DNA of 64,000 nt from Gelatoporia subvermispora B (taxonomy: Eukaryota; Basidiomycota; Agaricomycetes; Polyporales; Gelatoporiaceae): contig KB445806.1 in assembly GCA_000320605.2 (NCBI GenBank), positions 105,500 through 169,499 of the forward strand, in the 5' to 3' direction. The notes under the pieces are model-generated. The model searched no databases. It had not been told where the DNA came from and worked only from the letters and a program-made list of their open reading frames with translations. Shown here piece by piece: positions 49,718-62,457 of this stretch. A program made the position numbers and the translations under genes. Each line of letters opens with the position of its first letter. The first letter of the stretch is position 1.

Positions 49718-51135
49718 ATGGACGTCGATGGGCACTCCCGTCCTCCTTACGACTTACAGCCGACAAATGCTCTAGCAGGACCCTCAACGTCGGCCGACAT
49801 TCCACCTCTCTACCTACTCCCCCAAGGTCGCTAGTCCAGTTGCATTCCGCGCCACACTAAGCTGACCAGGTTCCACATTCCAGGCCCCCCTCCATCTCAC
49901 CCGCCATACTTCACGAGCACCCAGGACCTCCTTACGCGTTTTCAGCTCACTCCAGCATACGACAAGTATGTCAGGGCGTATGTCACGCCCGTCGGCCAGC
50001 AGCCACAGCCCGGTGCCACAGACAAGGGCAAAGGCAAGGAGAGGGAACCCCCACTGCGCGATGCCCCGAAATCCTCGCCTGCGGCAACCCCAGGCGCTGT
50101 TGCAGCGGATGATGAAGACGGAAAGGGGGAGAAGAAGGCGAAAAACAGCTATAAGCATCTCATCAAGGGTATACCAGGTGCGCCCCAACCACATTTCTGT
50201 ACACCTCTTAGATGCGATCAGCTGCACCTCTAGGCAAACACTCGACGAAGAAAGACGACTTTTTGATGACAACAATGCAAGTGCCCCCGAAGCAGCGGAT
50301 CAGGATTGTGCCATTTGACTTGAAGACGCAAAGAGAGGCGTTCTCGGTCAGCTTAGAGGGACTGAAGGGTGTATGTCACCGCGTTTCCTGCTTGCACATA
50401 CATTCCAATTCTTATGTTTTCCTCAGTGGAATCTGAACGCCCTCATAGCAGAGTCGCCACAAGCCCGAGAAGACCGGAAGAAGCGCGTATGTTGTTTTCA
50501 GCTCTGCATCCCGTGTGGCCTCACTCATCCGCCCGTCTTCCTCCCTGAAGAAAGAGCTCAAGAGACAGCTCGCGAAGGCACAAAGTCAAGCCGCACAACT
50601 TCCGACGCCGGGTGCACCGCCCGACACGCCCGCGCCCGTATCCGCGTCCACTCCCGGTGGGTCCGCGCGCACAGGCACGCCAAAGCCGGTCATGCTGCCC
50701 ACTGGCCCCGGAAGACCTTCTACTCAACACCCACAGGCGAACTCGAGCCAGTCTCGCGGGCGGACACCCGTCGGGATCGGCACGCCGCGCTCCGTGTCGA
50801 CGCCCGGCGTGAGCGTGCCCGCGGCAGCACAACTCAGCACCAGCACGAGTGCTCCCGTACTGGACGCACATCGAGGGATGAAGCGCGAACGCGAGTCAGA
50901 CACGCCGGTAAACGGAGTGCAGCAGATCCCGAATGGGAACGGCACGGTGAGGCCAGCGGGAATCGTAAGCGCGAAGGCAGGGAGTGGTGGAGTCCGGCCT
51001 CGACCAATCAAGAAGCAGCGTCAGGTAAGTTGGACCGCCTCGCCAGGCGCTGAGAGCGATCGCTTATGTACTGTGAAGGACCTCCAAGGGAATGCGAGGG
51101 AGATGCCTGTGCAGCAGCCAACCCCTCACGCATAA
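49718..51135 (+). CDS. MED19: Mediator complex subunit 19 (Rox3-like)
   Basis: MED19 is a head-module-associated Mediator subunit needed for RNA polymerase II regulation in the nucleus. Exons are 49718-49826, 49884-50177, 50234-50370, 50427-50486, 50551-51024 and 51079-51135, giving 376 residues. The fungal MED19 core is present: an N-terminal YDLQPTNALAGPST, YFTSTQDLLTRFQLTPAYDKYVR, NSYKHLIKGIPGKHSTKKD and, after an acidic linker, LEGLKGWNLNALIAES followed by a basic helix (RKKRKELKRQLAKAQ). The remaining half is Pro/Ser/Thr-rich and disordered with a basic RPIKKQRQ motif near the end. The exon-1 donor (GTCGCT) is weak but the phase is correct. Confidence 0.85.
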
Positions 51136-51835
51136 CCTCGTGATGTGGTATGATAACCTTATCCGGGCTTCATATACGTTTTTGCACGGATCCTTCACGA
51201 ATGGCACCAGATCCTCCTCCACCGCCACAGCGCGACGGTCCACCTATTGTCCTACCCTTCCCCATCTTCAATCCCAGCTCGATGTCCCATTTTCCACTAC
51301 CGGAGAAGACAATCTTGCTACATCAGCTACATCACAGCATTTCTCATGCATTATCTCATATCGCACACATTACTACGATCAGTTGACGAGATCTGCATGA
51401 TTAGCTCTGCAAATCTGTCGTCTATCATTCCCAAGCTGATCCTTGCATTCCTACGGGCAATATGGCGTGCGGTGTATACTGCTGTTGGTCGCTCCTGTAC
51501 TCCTATGTACGTCTGGTGACCCCAGTGAATACACCGTTGTCCAGTTGATATCTTCAAATTCATTCCGGATAGTCAGCCAAGCTAGTGTACAAATCAACGA
51601 GCGAGTACGCTCTCACTTCGGAACAAAATGCCTCCCCAAAGATTGCGACGATCAGAAGCCATCAAAAACTTCTGAGACGTCCTGCGTTCGGTTATACCCC
51701 GGCAACTAAGTAGTTGAATAGACCCCGAGTGTACATGTGTACCTTCTTCGAAATGACTACCCTTTTGCGGAACCAGCTGTGCTCCTTGCGCTTTGTCCGT
51801 ACCGGCGGAAGCTATTATTCTGTGCATGCCTCACG
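51136..51835. other. Intergenic, no gene recognised
   Basis: About 700 bp holding the MED19 3' flank. Nothing else could be supported. Confidence 0.5.
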
Positions 51836-52150
51836 TCACCGAGCAACTTGGAAAACCCCGCGAGCAAGGTAGAGCTCGATCGAAGTCGTACGTGTTCTTG
51901 CGCAGAGGTGAAATACCGCGTGCAGAGCACGCCTGCTGCGCCTGAAGTCAGCAGTAACGGACTCCATCCCGGTGTTGACTACGATAGATCTGTGCTGTCC
52001 TTCTTTGGCTCCTTCGAAATACCCGCGACCGAGAGTGGTACCGACATTCCAGTTCGACATCGAGGCCAGGGGAGAGCCAGCCTCCAGGTGGACCTTCGAG
52101 AGTGAGACCTTGAGGCTGTCCGGCACATGGAGAAACTGAGAAAGGTTCAT
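51836..52150 (-). pseudogene. 3' fragment of the F-box-like family (truncated copy)
   Basis: The minus strand reads FLHVPDSLKV...SNWNVGTTLGRGYFEGAKEGQ...SIVVNTG. This aligns with the C-terminal third of the intact gene at 30279-31322 (FLRVPVSLEV...NWNIGAALNRGFFKRVSEGH...SIVVLTG) and even better with the neighbouring copy at 52402-53465. The upstream two thirds are absent and the frame shifts after NTG, so it is a non-functional fragment, probably from tandem duplication. Confidence 0.8.
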
Positions 52151-52401
52151 TGATTATCATGACGATCCTCCATATTTGAGTCTCCAGCTTGGAATTCTGA
52201 ATACAATCGATCATTTGCGAGTTATGCTATGGTCTATCTATTCGTGCATTGGCTAGTTGAATCCATAAACCTTCAGAACCGAATATACTCTATTGTACGG
52301 CAGTGCGCGTGCGTTGTATTCTGTATACCTAACTGTCCGGTAGGTTGCTAAGCCTGTAATTCGTCTCTCGCTGAGTCCTCTTTCTCCGACGTCGCTGAAC
52401 G

Positions 52402-53465
52402 TCAACTTTCGAGGGTTCCTCCAAGGTAAGGTAGATCTCGATCGTCCTCATACACAATCTTGCGCTGGAGGAAAATTCCGTGTGCGGAGCACACTTGCTG
52501 AGCCTGAAGCCAGCCGGACGGCTCCTCGATACCGGTGTGCACCGTGATAGATTTGCATTCTCCTTTCCTGGCGCGTTTTAAGAACCCGCGACTGAGCGCG
52601 GCTCCGATGTTCCAGTTCGCCATCGAGCTAAAGGGAAGGGCAGGCGGGGTTTCGAGGATGAGAACTTTGAGGCTGTCCGGTGCGTGGAGAAATTTTAGAA
52701 ACACAGGCTTGTCGAAATAGAGGTACGTGAGGTTTGGGAAGCCGCTGAACAGATAGCGGAAGATACAGCGTTTCTCGTGGGACGTGTTTGTGCATCTACC
52801 GAGATTCGTGCACGGGGGTAACAGCTGAGCCGCAGATATGTGATGTGCGGAAATGTCCAGGATACCAGGAGCTTGACCAGCACGTCCGACAGGACAAGCT
52901 GGGACCAGTCGAGGTAGAGCGTGCGGAGGGACGTCAGCTGTCTAGGCAATGTCAATGCGGACTTGACAAGCTCGTTGCTACGGGGTGAGTCTATTTGATG
53001 TGCGAATGTAAGGCGGCCTGATGGGCAGTGTCCGACGACGGGGACAATCATCCAGAATATCTCTGACCAGTCGCACGGGCTAAAATGTCTTCGAGAGTCA
53101 CAGCTCTGAAGCCAGTCAGAGACCACAAGGTAAAAAAAATTCTGCTTGTGGATAGGGTACTTGAGCGTCATATGCTCGTAGTGCTCCAGATCGACCCAGG
53201 ACTCGATGATGATGTGACGGGAGCTCGTGCGAAGTATGACTTCGCGCCATTGGTGGCAAACGAGGGAGAGCGTACGGTGTAGTATCCAGCGCTCTGCTGA
53301 TCTGGACAACGGCATTGTTTATTGTCCCGTTGATCTCATACTGCCATCGTGGTTTAGTGTCGTCGAAGGCGAGCGAGCTCCGAGAAGTGAGCTGGAGTAC
53401 GAACAGAGTCACACCAAGCGTTTTCTAGGATTTTCTCGGTCACTTCAACAGGTGCATTTGTAGGT
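52402..53465 (-). pseudogene. F-box-like gene copy inactivated by frameshifts
   Basis: This copy covers nearly the whole length of the intact gene at 30279-31322. Matching segments are VEVTEKILENAWCDSVRT, LHRTLSLVCHQWREVILRTS, LRTLYLDWSQLV, HITYLRLSCYP and NWNIGAALSRGFLKRA, ending in SGWLQAQQVCSAHGIFLQRK. They fall in different frames. Frame changes are required near 53370, 53290 and 52803, and no GT-AG pairs explain them. It is therefore a pseudogene, though recent, because most of each segment is well preserved. Confidence 0.85.
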
Positions 53466-54690
53466 CTTTTCGTTTCGATCGCCTGCATGTCCGCGCGTTA
53501 CGAGCAAGCGATAGCTTGGCGAAAGTAGATGGCCAGGTAAGCTTCCGTCGCTGCATCGTGAGACAACTGCTCACTAGTAGTAATAATTCCAATCTCAAAG
53601 TACCTCTCTGAGCGGAGGTCGGTGTGGACTTTTCAAAGCTCTAAGGTACGCAGCGATGAATCTGGATGCTAACAATCCGAGCACCGTAGTACGCGCAAGT
53701 GAACGCGTCTGTAGCAACACCCGAAACTCAACCTCTTAATCATCACATGATTTACTTCGCAATTCATTTCGCACGCTTTGCGCGTCGGGTCGTCGAAGTC
53801 TGGAAGATTAATCGTGACGACATACATATGTTCTATTCTATGTAGTTACCGCTCTCGATCTACTCGTTGCAGTTGTTTTCATAACGGGGCGTACCCTATT
53901 GCGAAAAACGCAGATAGTTGGATCACGGATTTCGAGCGGCGCACCTGTGCCGAGAACCCGAGATTCTCATCGGTGAGGTGGCCGTTTAGGACTCCAAGCC
54001 TCAAATATCGCGACGACGTCTGCGAAGGAGGGTAGCAAGGGCTAGTCATCTATGAAACGAAGTAACACGATCTATATTAGTGTTCTGCGAGTTGATGCTT
54101 CAAGGCGGAAATTCTAGCTTGAAATCGAGCCCTAGGCCTTGCAAACAACGTGCCCGGGCACGTCGCCCCGCCTTGCCCCGCCCACCACCTCTGCCGCGTT
54201 TAGCGGGCGCGCCGCTACTAGCCAGTAGATCGTACCTAGATCCTTCGAACTCCATCAACTCCGATGTGTGTATTTTTCGCGATGGGATACCCCCCCGTTA
54301 TGAAAACAGCTGTGACTCTGCGCCCAAGATTCCAGCACAAATAGACTTCTGATGATTTCCGAAGGGGTTGCGCAGAGGCTATCAGCCAGCCAAGCTGGAC
54401 CGGCGACCAACCTCGACCAACCTGGCGATATTTGTCTTGGCATCGCATATGACTTTCGCAATGATCAACTACTATTTCCGGCATCATGCGGCAACGCTGG
54501 GTATGCAAAGAGGAAGGGCCCGTGATGGAACACGCGTCCGTCATATCTCTGAACTATCATCTGTACTACATAGGCTAAAGCCCGTTTGTTCAACGCTCTC
54601 CATCCTATCCCCACGTAGCGAGCATCGCTTCTCGAAGTCTCACCCAGCTGCAGAAGCTGTTCGTTACTGTCACCCAACCGATAGGACTCC
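53466..54690. other. Intergenic, no gene recognised
   Basis: About 1.2 kb with only short ORFs. The GC-rich run at about 54150-54210 has no coding pattern. Confidence 0.5.
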
Positions 54691-56343
54691 ATGGACATCG
54701 GTTTGTGAGTAGCTCGTTCGCTCATGCAGTATATCATAATAACGGGAAGGGAACGCTTTGTACATCACATACCCCAGGCTACCCCGTGTCGACCTCGACC
54801 TCGACAGCTTGTGTCATATCGCAGATCATCTCTCTGGCAGTGACCTCCTCTCACTCCTACGTACATGCAAGGACATGTACTCCGTCTGCAGGAGGCTCGT
54901 CCTGCGCTATGTCAACCTATCCCAATACGAGCCCGACCAGCTGCGCCAGTTCTGCAGCGACGTGCTTGCCGATCCGGATACGCGGGCGCCGCAAATCCGC
55001 AGTCTCGAGATCCACCACAGCTGTCCCGAAGATCCTGTTGTGCGCCAAGACGTTATCGGCGCCCTCATAAAGGTGCTCACTTATGCGTGCAATCTGGAAA
55101 CACTCCGGATTTGGGACTTCGATTGTCTCCTGGACGCGAACTCTCGCGTAGCACCCGTGATGCTCAGCTTGCAAAGTCTTCGCTCTCTGTGCTGTTTCTG
55201 CCCATTGTGTGACGTCCCACTCACACTAGAGACCATCAGCCAGTTAAGAGCTCCACTCGATACCATCTATCTCGGGCTCTCGACCGATGACCCAGACATC
55301 TCCGGTCGTCTGGACAAGTTTGCTGGCAGTCTCGTCAACCTGACACTTGTCGGCATCGCCTTCCAATCGGATGTGTGCTTCCCGCATATACAGAGTTTTC
55401 GCTTGGAAGAGCAATACACTATCATACCCAGGCTCCAGCCACTTGTCCACTGGTTCCCAAACTTGGCCTCGTTGGTGATGCCGCCGGATATAGGCCATGC
55501 TTTGGATTATCTACCATGGTTCAAAGAGGGTGGTGAGGGGACTGCGCTTGGATATCGTCAGGAGAACGAGGTGTTCCAGAACAGTCAGAAAAACTGGTCC
55601 TCCCTGGATTACCTGGAAGCTACTGTTGAGATAGCGTGGCTACTCGCCATTGCGTGTCCTATCCGACATATTGTCCTTCATATACACACACTCGACGACG
55701 CGACACGCATTCGTGAAGCCGTGCGCGGAACCCGGACCTCGCGCATCACCGCGGTGCTCCAGATACATCGCAGTGCTGCCACTGGAGAGGATATCAAACG
55801 TACACTTTGCGCGATCGCGGCCAGTGAAGCGAGTCGTCTCGCGCTACTCTTCACTGGTTGGTGGCTTGTGGAGTTGTCCGCAGAGGATCTTGCCGTGAGT
55901 TCGTTCGCGTAGAATCGTCATGAGTCGTGTGCGGAGGACTGACAAAGTATGTGGCATGTATATCGTAGCAAGCATTGCTAGCGTCGCTACCCTCGGTAAC
56001 CCTTGAATATCTCTTCATCGATATGAACAAATCAATATACGACGACACGTATTCGCTCGTTGGCCTGAGCTCACTTATATCGGAATTCCAGCGCTTGCTG
56101 GAAGAGCGGCTTGCTCGGGAAATCTTCGAGCAGGTTCCTTCGTTACGCTGTCTTCTGTTCCGCAAATTGTCCACCCGAATCCTCTACACGAGACCTTCGA
56201 AGGATGCGCAACTCCCGGTATGCCAGTACTTGTCAAATGACGAATATCTGGCTAGCAGGAAGGCAGAGGGGATGCAGTGCAGTTGGGAGGTGGATATTGG
56301 TTGTTCGTGGCCGAGGGAGCGGCCCATTTGTATTGTGCCATGA
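54691..56343 (+). CDS. F-box domain protein with Leu-rich C-terminal part
   Basis: Exons are 54691-54704, 54778-55894 and 55969-56343, giving 501 residues. The F-box is at the N-terminus: LPRVDLDLDSLCHIADHLSG, then SDLLSLLRTCKDMYSVCRRL and VLRYVNLS. Repeated Leu-rich segments follow (RSLEIHHSCPED, NLETLRIWDFD, LQSLRSLCCFC, NLTLVGIAF, NLASLVMPP), as in basidiomycete F-box/LRR-like adaptors for SCF ubiquitin ligases. The 14-nt first exon (ATGGACATCGGTTT) is deduced because the long ORF has an upstream stop and no ATG, and the junction gives MDIGLLPRVDL in phase. It is not closely related to the 30-kb F-box-like gene. Confidence 0.8.
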
Positions 56344-56654
56344 AGCATACTGTACACTTTTCCGTGTAATGTATGGAGATGTGAATATCTCTGGACGGGG
56401 AGTGGGCATGTTTTTTTTCGAATGAAATACGAGCGGTTCCGGAATTATCTGTGAGACTCGAGGTCGTCGAACTCAAAAGCGCTTGTAGAGAACACGTCAT
56501 TTCTACCAGGTTCCACGTTGTCACAACGTTGGTGGCATGAAAATGCTGCTAGCACACTCGATCATCCTGCACAGTCATGACCAGCGTCCTCGCAGAAGGG
56601 AACCTTGTTCTGAGCAAACGACTAGTCCTAGATTGAGCCATCTCTTCCTCCTCG
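56344..56654. other. Intergenic / promoter of SARAF gene
   Basis: About 310 bp with nothing recognisable. If SARAF has a missed signal-peptide exon it must lie here or farther upstream. Confidence 0.45.
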
Positions 56655-57762
56655 ATGTCGCGCGTCGCTCTTTCCCGCATCAAAGCTCTCACATTCTACA
56701 AAGATGAGCTTACGACCTCGCGCCGCGGCGACCCCATCCAACAGCTAGAGTGTATAGGGAAGCCATGCAGGTTATACCAGCCCGAAGTGGTTCGCTGCGT
56801 CAACTTGGGAGGCGCGGACACTGAAGTGGACTGGAAGGTATGTTGCCAGCCATCAGGTCTTACACCGAGACAGCGTACTCAATTGAGACCCCAGTGCGAA
56901 GCGGATTTGCCTGAGGCATTGCGGTTTGGGAGAGTAGAGGTGTCTTGTGAGGGCTGGGATGGCCCAGGTGATCCTTATGTGCTGAAAGGTGCGGACACTG
57001 CAGGTTCCGATACAAGTTCCTATCTTAAACCTGACTTTCAGGCTCCTGTGGCCTGCAGTACCGGCTCGTACAGATCGAAGATGTCCTCAGGAGAGGCGAA
57101 AACCACCGGGTTCCTTCATTCTTCTCAAACCTATGGCAAGGTGAGGCTCTGCCCTGACCATCATTATGGTCTTGCCCCGAGACTTATCCGACGCTTCAGC
57201 CGCACGCGACGACCCCTCCGCAGCAATCTTCTACGTCTTCTGGATCTTTTGCCTACTCCTAATCCTCTACAACGTTCTCAAGTCCTGCCTCTCGCGGCGC
57301 ACAGGCCGCTCCAGTTCATCCAGCTCGACCCCATCCCACCCCCGGCCCCCACCCGGCCCCAGCTCCGGCTGGTTTCCAGGCAGTTTCCGCCCCGACGACC
57401 ACACCGACCCTCCACCGCCATACACAAAGTTTCCAACTGCCAGCACACCTCGCGCCGGCGGGTGGCAGCCGGGCTTCTTGACAGGCGCAGCGCTGGGTGG
57501 GCTCGGCACGTACCTCCTGGGCCGCCGCGACCGTGAACGCGAGCGCATGCGGATGCGCGCGCCCACTGCGTACGACTGGGAAAGCGAGCGGATGTCCCGC
57601 GCAGCACCCCCGCCCCCAGCACTGGCGCGGCCAGCGTTCGCGTCGGGGTGGAGTTCGAACTGGGCCGGCCGGCGGGCACCGGACGTGGACAGAGGTGAGG
57701 GCCCGTCGGACCTGGGGCGGATGCGTACGAGTACGGGGTTGGGGAGCTCTCGTGTCAGGTGA
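56655..57762 (+). CDS. SARAF (TMEM66) family ER membrane protein
   Basis: SARAF proteins sit in the ER membrane and, in animals, restrain store-operated calcium entry. Exons are 56655-56837, 56895-56988, 57042-57140 and 57182-57762, giving 318 residues. The luminal domain is well conserved: ALTFYKDELTTSRRGDPIQQ, CIGKPCRLYQPEVVRCVN and DVQ-like TEVDWKCEADLPE, then RFGRVEVSCEGWDGPGDPYV and LKGSCGLQYRL, with paired Cys. One membrane helix follows (AIFYVFWIFCLLLILYNVL, about 145-163), then a Pro-rich cytosolic tail with PPPPYTKF. No signal peptide precedes the luminal domain: the ATG is preceded in frame by TGA with no acceptor between. Confidence 0.85.
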
Positions 57763-57879
57763 AGTACGAAACGTGTACGCTGTTGTTGCGAATGTTAGGG
57801 AATACGTGTACAACATGAAATGCAGTCTATTGAACCGAGTCCACAAGTGCCTAGAAGATAACAAGTTCTGCGGCTGAAC

Positions 57880-60088
57880 TCAGTGCGCGAACCGGAAATC
57901 CAATCTCCTATTCCCCACATCCTTCGTCGTCGCCAGATAATGCGCTTGCTCCTCAGGCGTCATCGCATTCCACACCCGGTCCCTCTGCTTGTTTCGCCAA
58001 ACATAGTACAGCTTTGTGCCGGGGTACAGCACCGCTAGGTTGACGCAGCTGATCGCAATCAGCACGCGGTTCCCACGGCGGTAACGCGGAGCGTCGTCCG
58101 AGCGATAGATGTACGCAGAGACGACTGAGGTGAGCTGCACGAACATGTTGTAGAGTGAAGCGTTGACGGTGCGGCTGGCGACCGCGCCCGAGTTGCGAGA
58201 GCACCACCCGACTTGGATGGGATGCGTGTAGGGGTACGAGAGAAGACCGGTGGCGAGACCCTGCAATTGTTGTGTGAGTATGCCGCAGGATGTTCAGCAG
58301 GAAACCAAGATTGTACGAACATAGTACACCCATTGGTTTGGGTTCTCTGGGAGGCAGTATATAGCGACGAGGAAGGGTAATGCCCATATGTCTTCCAGCA
58401 TCGAGACTATTGCGCGGTCATTGACGGCTTCCGATAGCAGCGTCACGAAGAACATGCTGAAAAACCCGAGGACCGTCGACGGGATCGTCAATAGGTTGGT
58501 TTCGAATGTACCGAAACTTGTGTGGTGTCAGTCATACGAATCTTCTTGGATTGTAATCAACATACCCAAGATTCCTCAGCGACAGGGTTAGGTACGTCCC
58601 TGGTGGCCCAATAGGGATCCCAAACATAAGTCCACTGAATCCGGTAGATGTCAGGAGATGGACGGAAGCGTATGATCAAATAACGCACAGAATGTAAAGC
58701 GGCCACAGGTCGTAATCGCACACTGCTGTCCAGAGACGCTTCAGCGTCAATCCCTCACGGTTGTGCATATCGCCCTTGGTTGGGTCATCTCGCAGCACGC
58801 GAGACACGACAATCGTCTCTTCTCGCTCGGTGAACCAGCCATTCGGGCGGAACCACGTCCGCGTCTGCGTCGGAGACGGCGGCATCATGAAGAAGGTTGC
58901 CAAGCCAATCACGAATGTCAGAAGACCTCTATGCATGGCGTGAGCAGAACTTCCGGGACACCATCGATTTGTACATACTCAACGAGGAACAGCCATCTCC
59001 AACCCGCCTTCCCAAGCACGCCACGGAGATGCAGCACGCCGTAGGCGATGAAGCTCGCCACAATGCTGCAGATGTTCGACGACATCCAGAAGAACGCGAG
59101 CCGGATGGGTAGCTCTGTCTTCGTGTAGTAGTCTGCTCAGGTGGTCAGCACCTGTGGAGGAAGGGAAACTGACCACGTACAAGACAGGTAAAGGATTAGG
59201 TCGGGAATGAAACCACCTTGGATGAAGCCGAGAAGGGCCCGGCAGACAAGGAAGCTAGTCTTGCCTGTGAGCCAGAACTGTCCCAGGGTGATGATCGCTA
59301 GTAGAGATGAGATCCGTGTCCTTTGGGCAACGTGAGACGTATCACATACACCATAGACACATCTGTGTTGGAATCCACCGGTCAGGCCCCACCTGAACAA
59401 TCCGGTTATTTTTCGTCAAGCGAACAGGTGAATAAGGCACTCACTTTCTTGCTGACCAATTGGCTGGGCAGTTCCGCCGCCAGGAAGGCAAGCCGGAATA
59501 CTGAGTTCCCCAAATTGTAATCATCGGTAGTTAATCCAAGATCTGGCAGGAAATTGTCCGTGTTGGCCTGACTCAAATTACCGCGGTCAATGTTCAACTA
59601 GGCTCCTGAGGTCAGTCGATTCCTTCGTGGTATAGACACGATACATACTGCGGAGAAGCTGATTGCCGCCCATAACATCACTCTCCAGTCGATCTTTCGC
59701 ACTAGTGCCTATAGGAGTTCAGTCACAAATTCGCGCAGTTTAGCTTTGCAATACACACCCGCTCTTCCCGGAAAGTCCATCGTGCACCAGGATCAAACCT
59801 GTGCAGGTTCTCGTACTTCTCCGTGGGCCAATAGTGTTTCGCCAAGGCTGGGTCATCGAAGACGCTGCGGCGCGTCGCACAAGAATCGAGGTCGAGGGCC
59901 TGTCTGTTACGGCGGAAGAGCAGGTCGGTGAACCGAGGTTTCTCGTCGAGAGCAGGTAGTAGGTCTCCCGTGGACACTGAGAACTGGCTTGCAGAGTCGT
60001 CCAAGGCGCCCTTGGTTATCGAGGACGTCTTCGACAGCGGGACGGGCTTAATGTCCGGGGAGAGCTCTTCGAGAGGAACCGTCGACAT
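57880..60088 (-). CDS. MFS anion:cation symporter, Dal5/allantoate permease type
   Basis: Minus-strand exons are 60088-59759, 59708-59649, 59597-59445, 59392-59350, 59297-59181, 59132-58979, 58928-58689, 58634-58566, 58516-58321 and 58260-57880, giving 580 residues. Family hallmarks are [32 protein letters not shown] (the conserved D-R-x-N signature), [59 protein letters not shown] (in two exons), [10 protein letters not shown] and [12 protein letters not shown]. Twelve membrane helices are expected. Relatives transport vitamins, allantoate, nicotinate or pantothenate; the specific substrate is not clear. It is convergent with SARAF, 117 bp apart. Confidence 0.9.
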
Positions 60089-62457
60089 TTCGAGTGCACA
60101 GCAGAGTCCTTCTCGCCAATGAGCGGAGCGGAATCAAGGAACCACTGAAAGAGCACAAGCAATTGGACGGGACCAATATGTACTCGGGGCAGCACGCTGT
60201 TCCTGAATCGCCATATCCTTGCAATTTCCCCTTGGCACGCAAACACACGACCCATGACACAGACCCTGGCGGCAATCATGCATTCCGCGAGATTGCCTTT
60301 GGGATGGAGGCGTGCTCGCGAGGGGTAGTGGGAGAGGGACGAGCACGTAGACGCGAAGCACGATGGCGACACTATCAGGCGTGTGCAGGTGCGCCGAGAG
60401 CAGTTGCCGGAAAGAGCAAGCCGTGAGATATGGAAGCACGCAAGACGTTGTTGTATGCGCGTAAGTTGGTAATGTTAGGACTGCTCATGCTGCAGATGTC
60501 GGCATCCATGACCGCTTTGGTGCATCAACGAATTATCGTGTTGTCTTTGACGCCTTTTGCCTGCCGTTCGAAGCTTGCCAGCGCCTTTACTGCTTTGCCG
60601 ACCGTCCAAATCACGTCCAAGTACCGCACACGCAGGAAAATCAAGTGGACATTTTCCTGATGCAGCTGATTGAATGGCGTCGGACGGGAGCCCAGACATG
60701 GTTCAAAGTCCGAGTATAGCTTCGACCACTCAATCACCTTCGTTCATTTTCGATTATTTGTGAGGCTCTCATGATCAGCCTTCTCCACCATCATTGACCA
60801 ATCAAGATCGTAGAACTGATTCGATAAACAAGGCCAATGGAAGTGAAGACAGACACTGCGTTGCCCCGAGGTTTTGAATAAATACGGTCTAGCTCAAGAG
60901 GACGACTCAGAGGTATCATATCAAAGCATTTTCGCATACGCAACAAGGAGCGATAGTACGGGACCCAGGAGATAGATCAGGAACCTGCAGAAGACGCAAG
61001 CTGACGCGAAAATGAGAGATTCCGAGAGAACGAGATGATAACAAGCTTGGTCAGGCTCTGAGCGGTCCGCTCCGAACCGCTAGTTTGTTAGCGCCCGCCA
61101 CGCGGGCCGCTACGAACTCGGGTTGCAAACGCAACGAACCGATCCGGCCTTCTCGTGCAAGTCGAACTTGGCGAATCTTGCACTCGTTGGAATTGTTGTT
61201 ACTGCGCCCAGACTTGCACGTCATACATATCGATTCGTGCCCTTAGTGTGGACGTGCGCGTGAACACACAAGCATATTGTAACGGTCCGACCACAGTCCT
61301 CCTCGTCGAACGCCTGATGTGTAACAGGTTCAAGAACACGCCGTATTTCACTACTGAGGGTAGAATCATCTCAATCTTTCAGCTAGAATTATAAGAAGTA
61401 CACGCGGGCCAGAGTCGCAAAGTGGGTGGTAAATTGCTATACATATTTTGCCATTATTCCTAAATATGCCAAAAACATACGGATGGATACGGACAGTATT
61501 CCCCAGGACCAGTGCCAAATAAGGCTCGCATTCTGTTCGATTCATCTGCCGCATAGTCAAGCACCAGGGTCGAGAGCGTGCTGAAGGTGGCTGGTCTCCA
61601 GCACGTCTCGGTTCGCCCACCAATAAGTGAAGTGAGCTTACGTAGAAATCAAGTAGAGATTCTTTATAAACACGGAATAAGGATGTATATGGCTCACATA
61701 TGATGATGAAAGCCCCTTCTAGCGCCACTGAGCTCATATCACAACTGATCTATCCTCGTTCCACCGAGGGCCTAGAAGGCGGCGATATCCAAGGGTCGAA
61801 GAGGTCTTGCAATAATCGGAGGGTACGTTGAGTCTATATAAGAGGAAGCAACATAATCAGCTTTAGTATTGGCACAGAGGCGTGCGGAGTCGCGGACCGG
61901 CTACTCACACATGTAACCTGCTCCAGTTGCTGCCAGACAGAGCAGCACGAAGACACCGAGGTCGGCCAGGCTCCTCTGTGTTCCGTACTGGACACCGTCC
62001 GGCTCGTCCGCGTCCAGCGATAAGCGAACAAAAGTCGAGATAGTGGGGCGGAATGCGTATGAGGATTGGTCAACGGTGCGAGTGGATCTAGAGAGCAAGT
62101 GAGAACGCACTCTGGGTCAACGGCAGCTAACAATGCCCTACAAACAGAATTCTCGGTCTAGAGCGTTCGGCAACACGTTCAAAGAACATATGAATCCATA
62201 GACAGACATGCTGCGCGAATGATCAGAACGGAGCAAAATAACAACAGCACCGTTCCTCGCGGGTATACAACGCATGACTATGCGAGGGGCGGTTGTGAAT
62301 GTGAAAAGTAAGAGGTACCTGGTCCGCAAGGCCGAAACATGATGAAAACAACAGAAGAGAATGAGACGTGGGTCTTGAGACCAGTTCAAACCACAACAGC
62401 ACGAAACAGGGTAAAAGATCCTCGAGATTAATTCGAGATGCGACGACACGAGGCAAC
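60089..62457. other. Long intergenic region, no gene recognised
   Basis: About 2.4 kb, the largest gap in the window. ORFs (60094-60426, 61155-61394, 61366-61737, 62138-62626) are short and show no domain, splice pattern or duplication. A purine-rich stretch lies at about 60880-61030. Confidence 0.5.
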
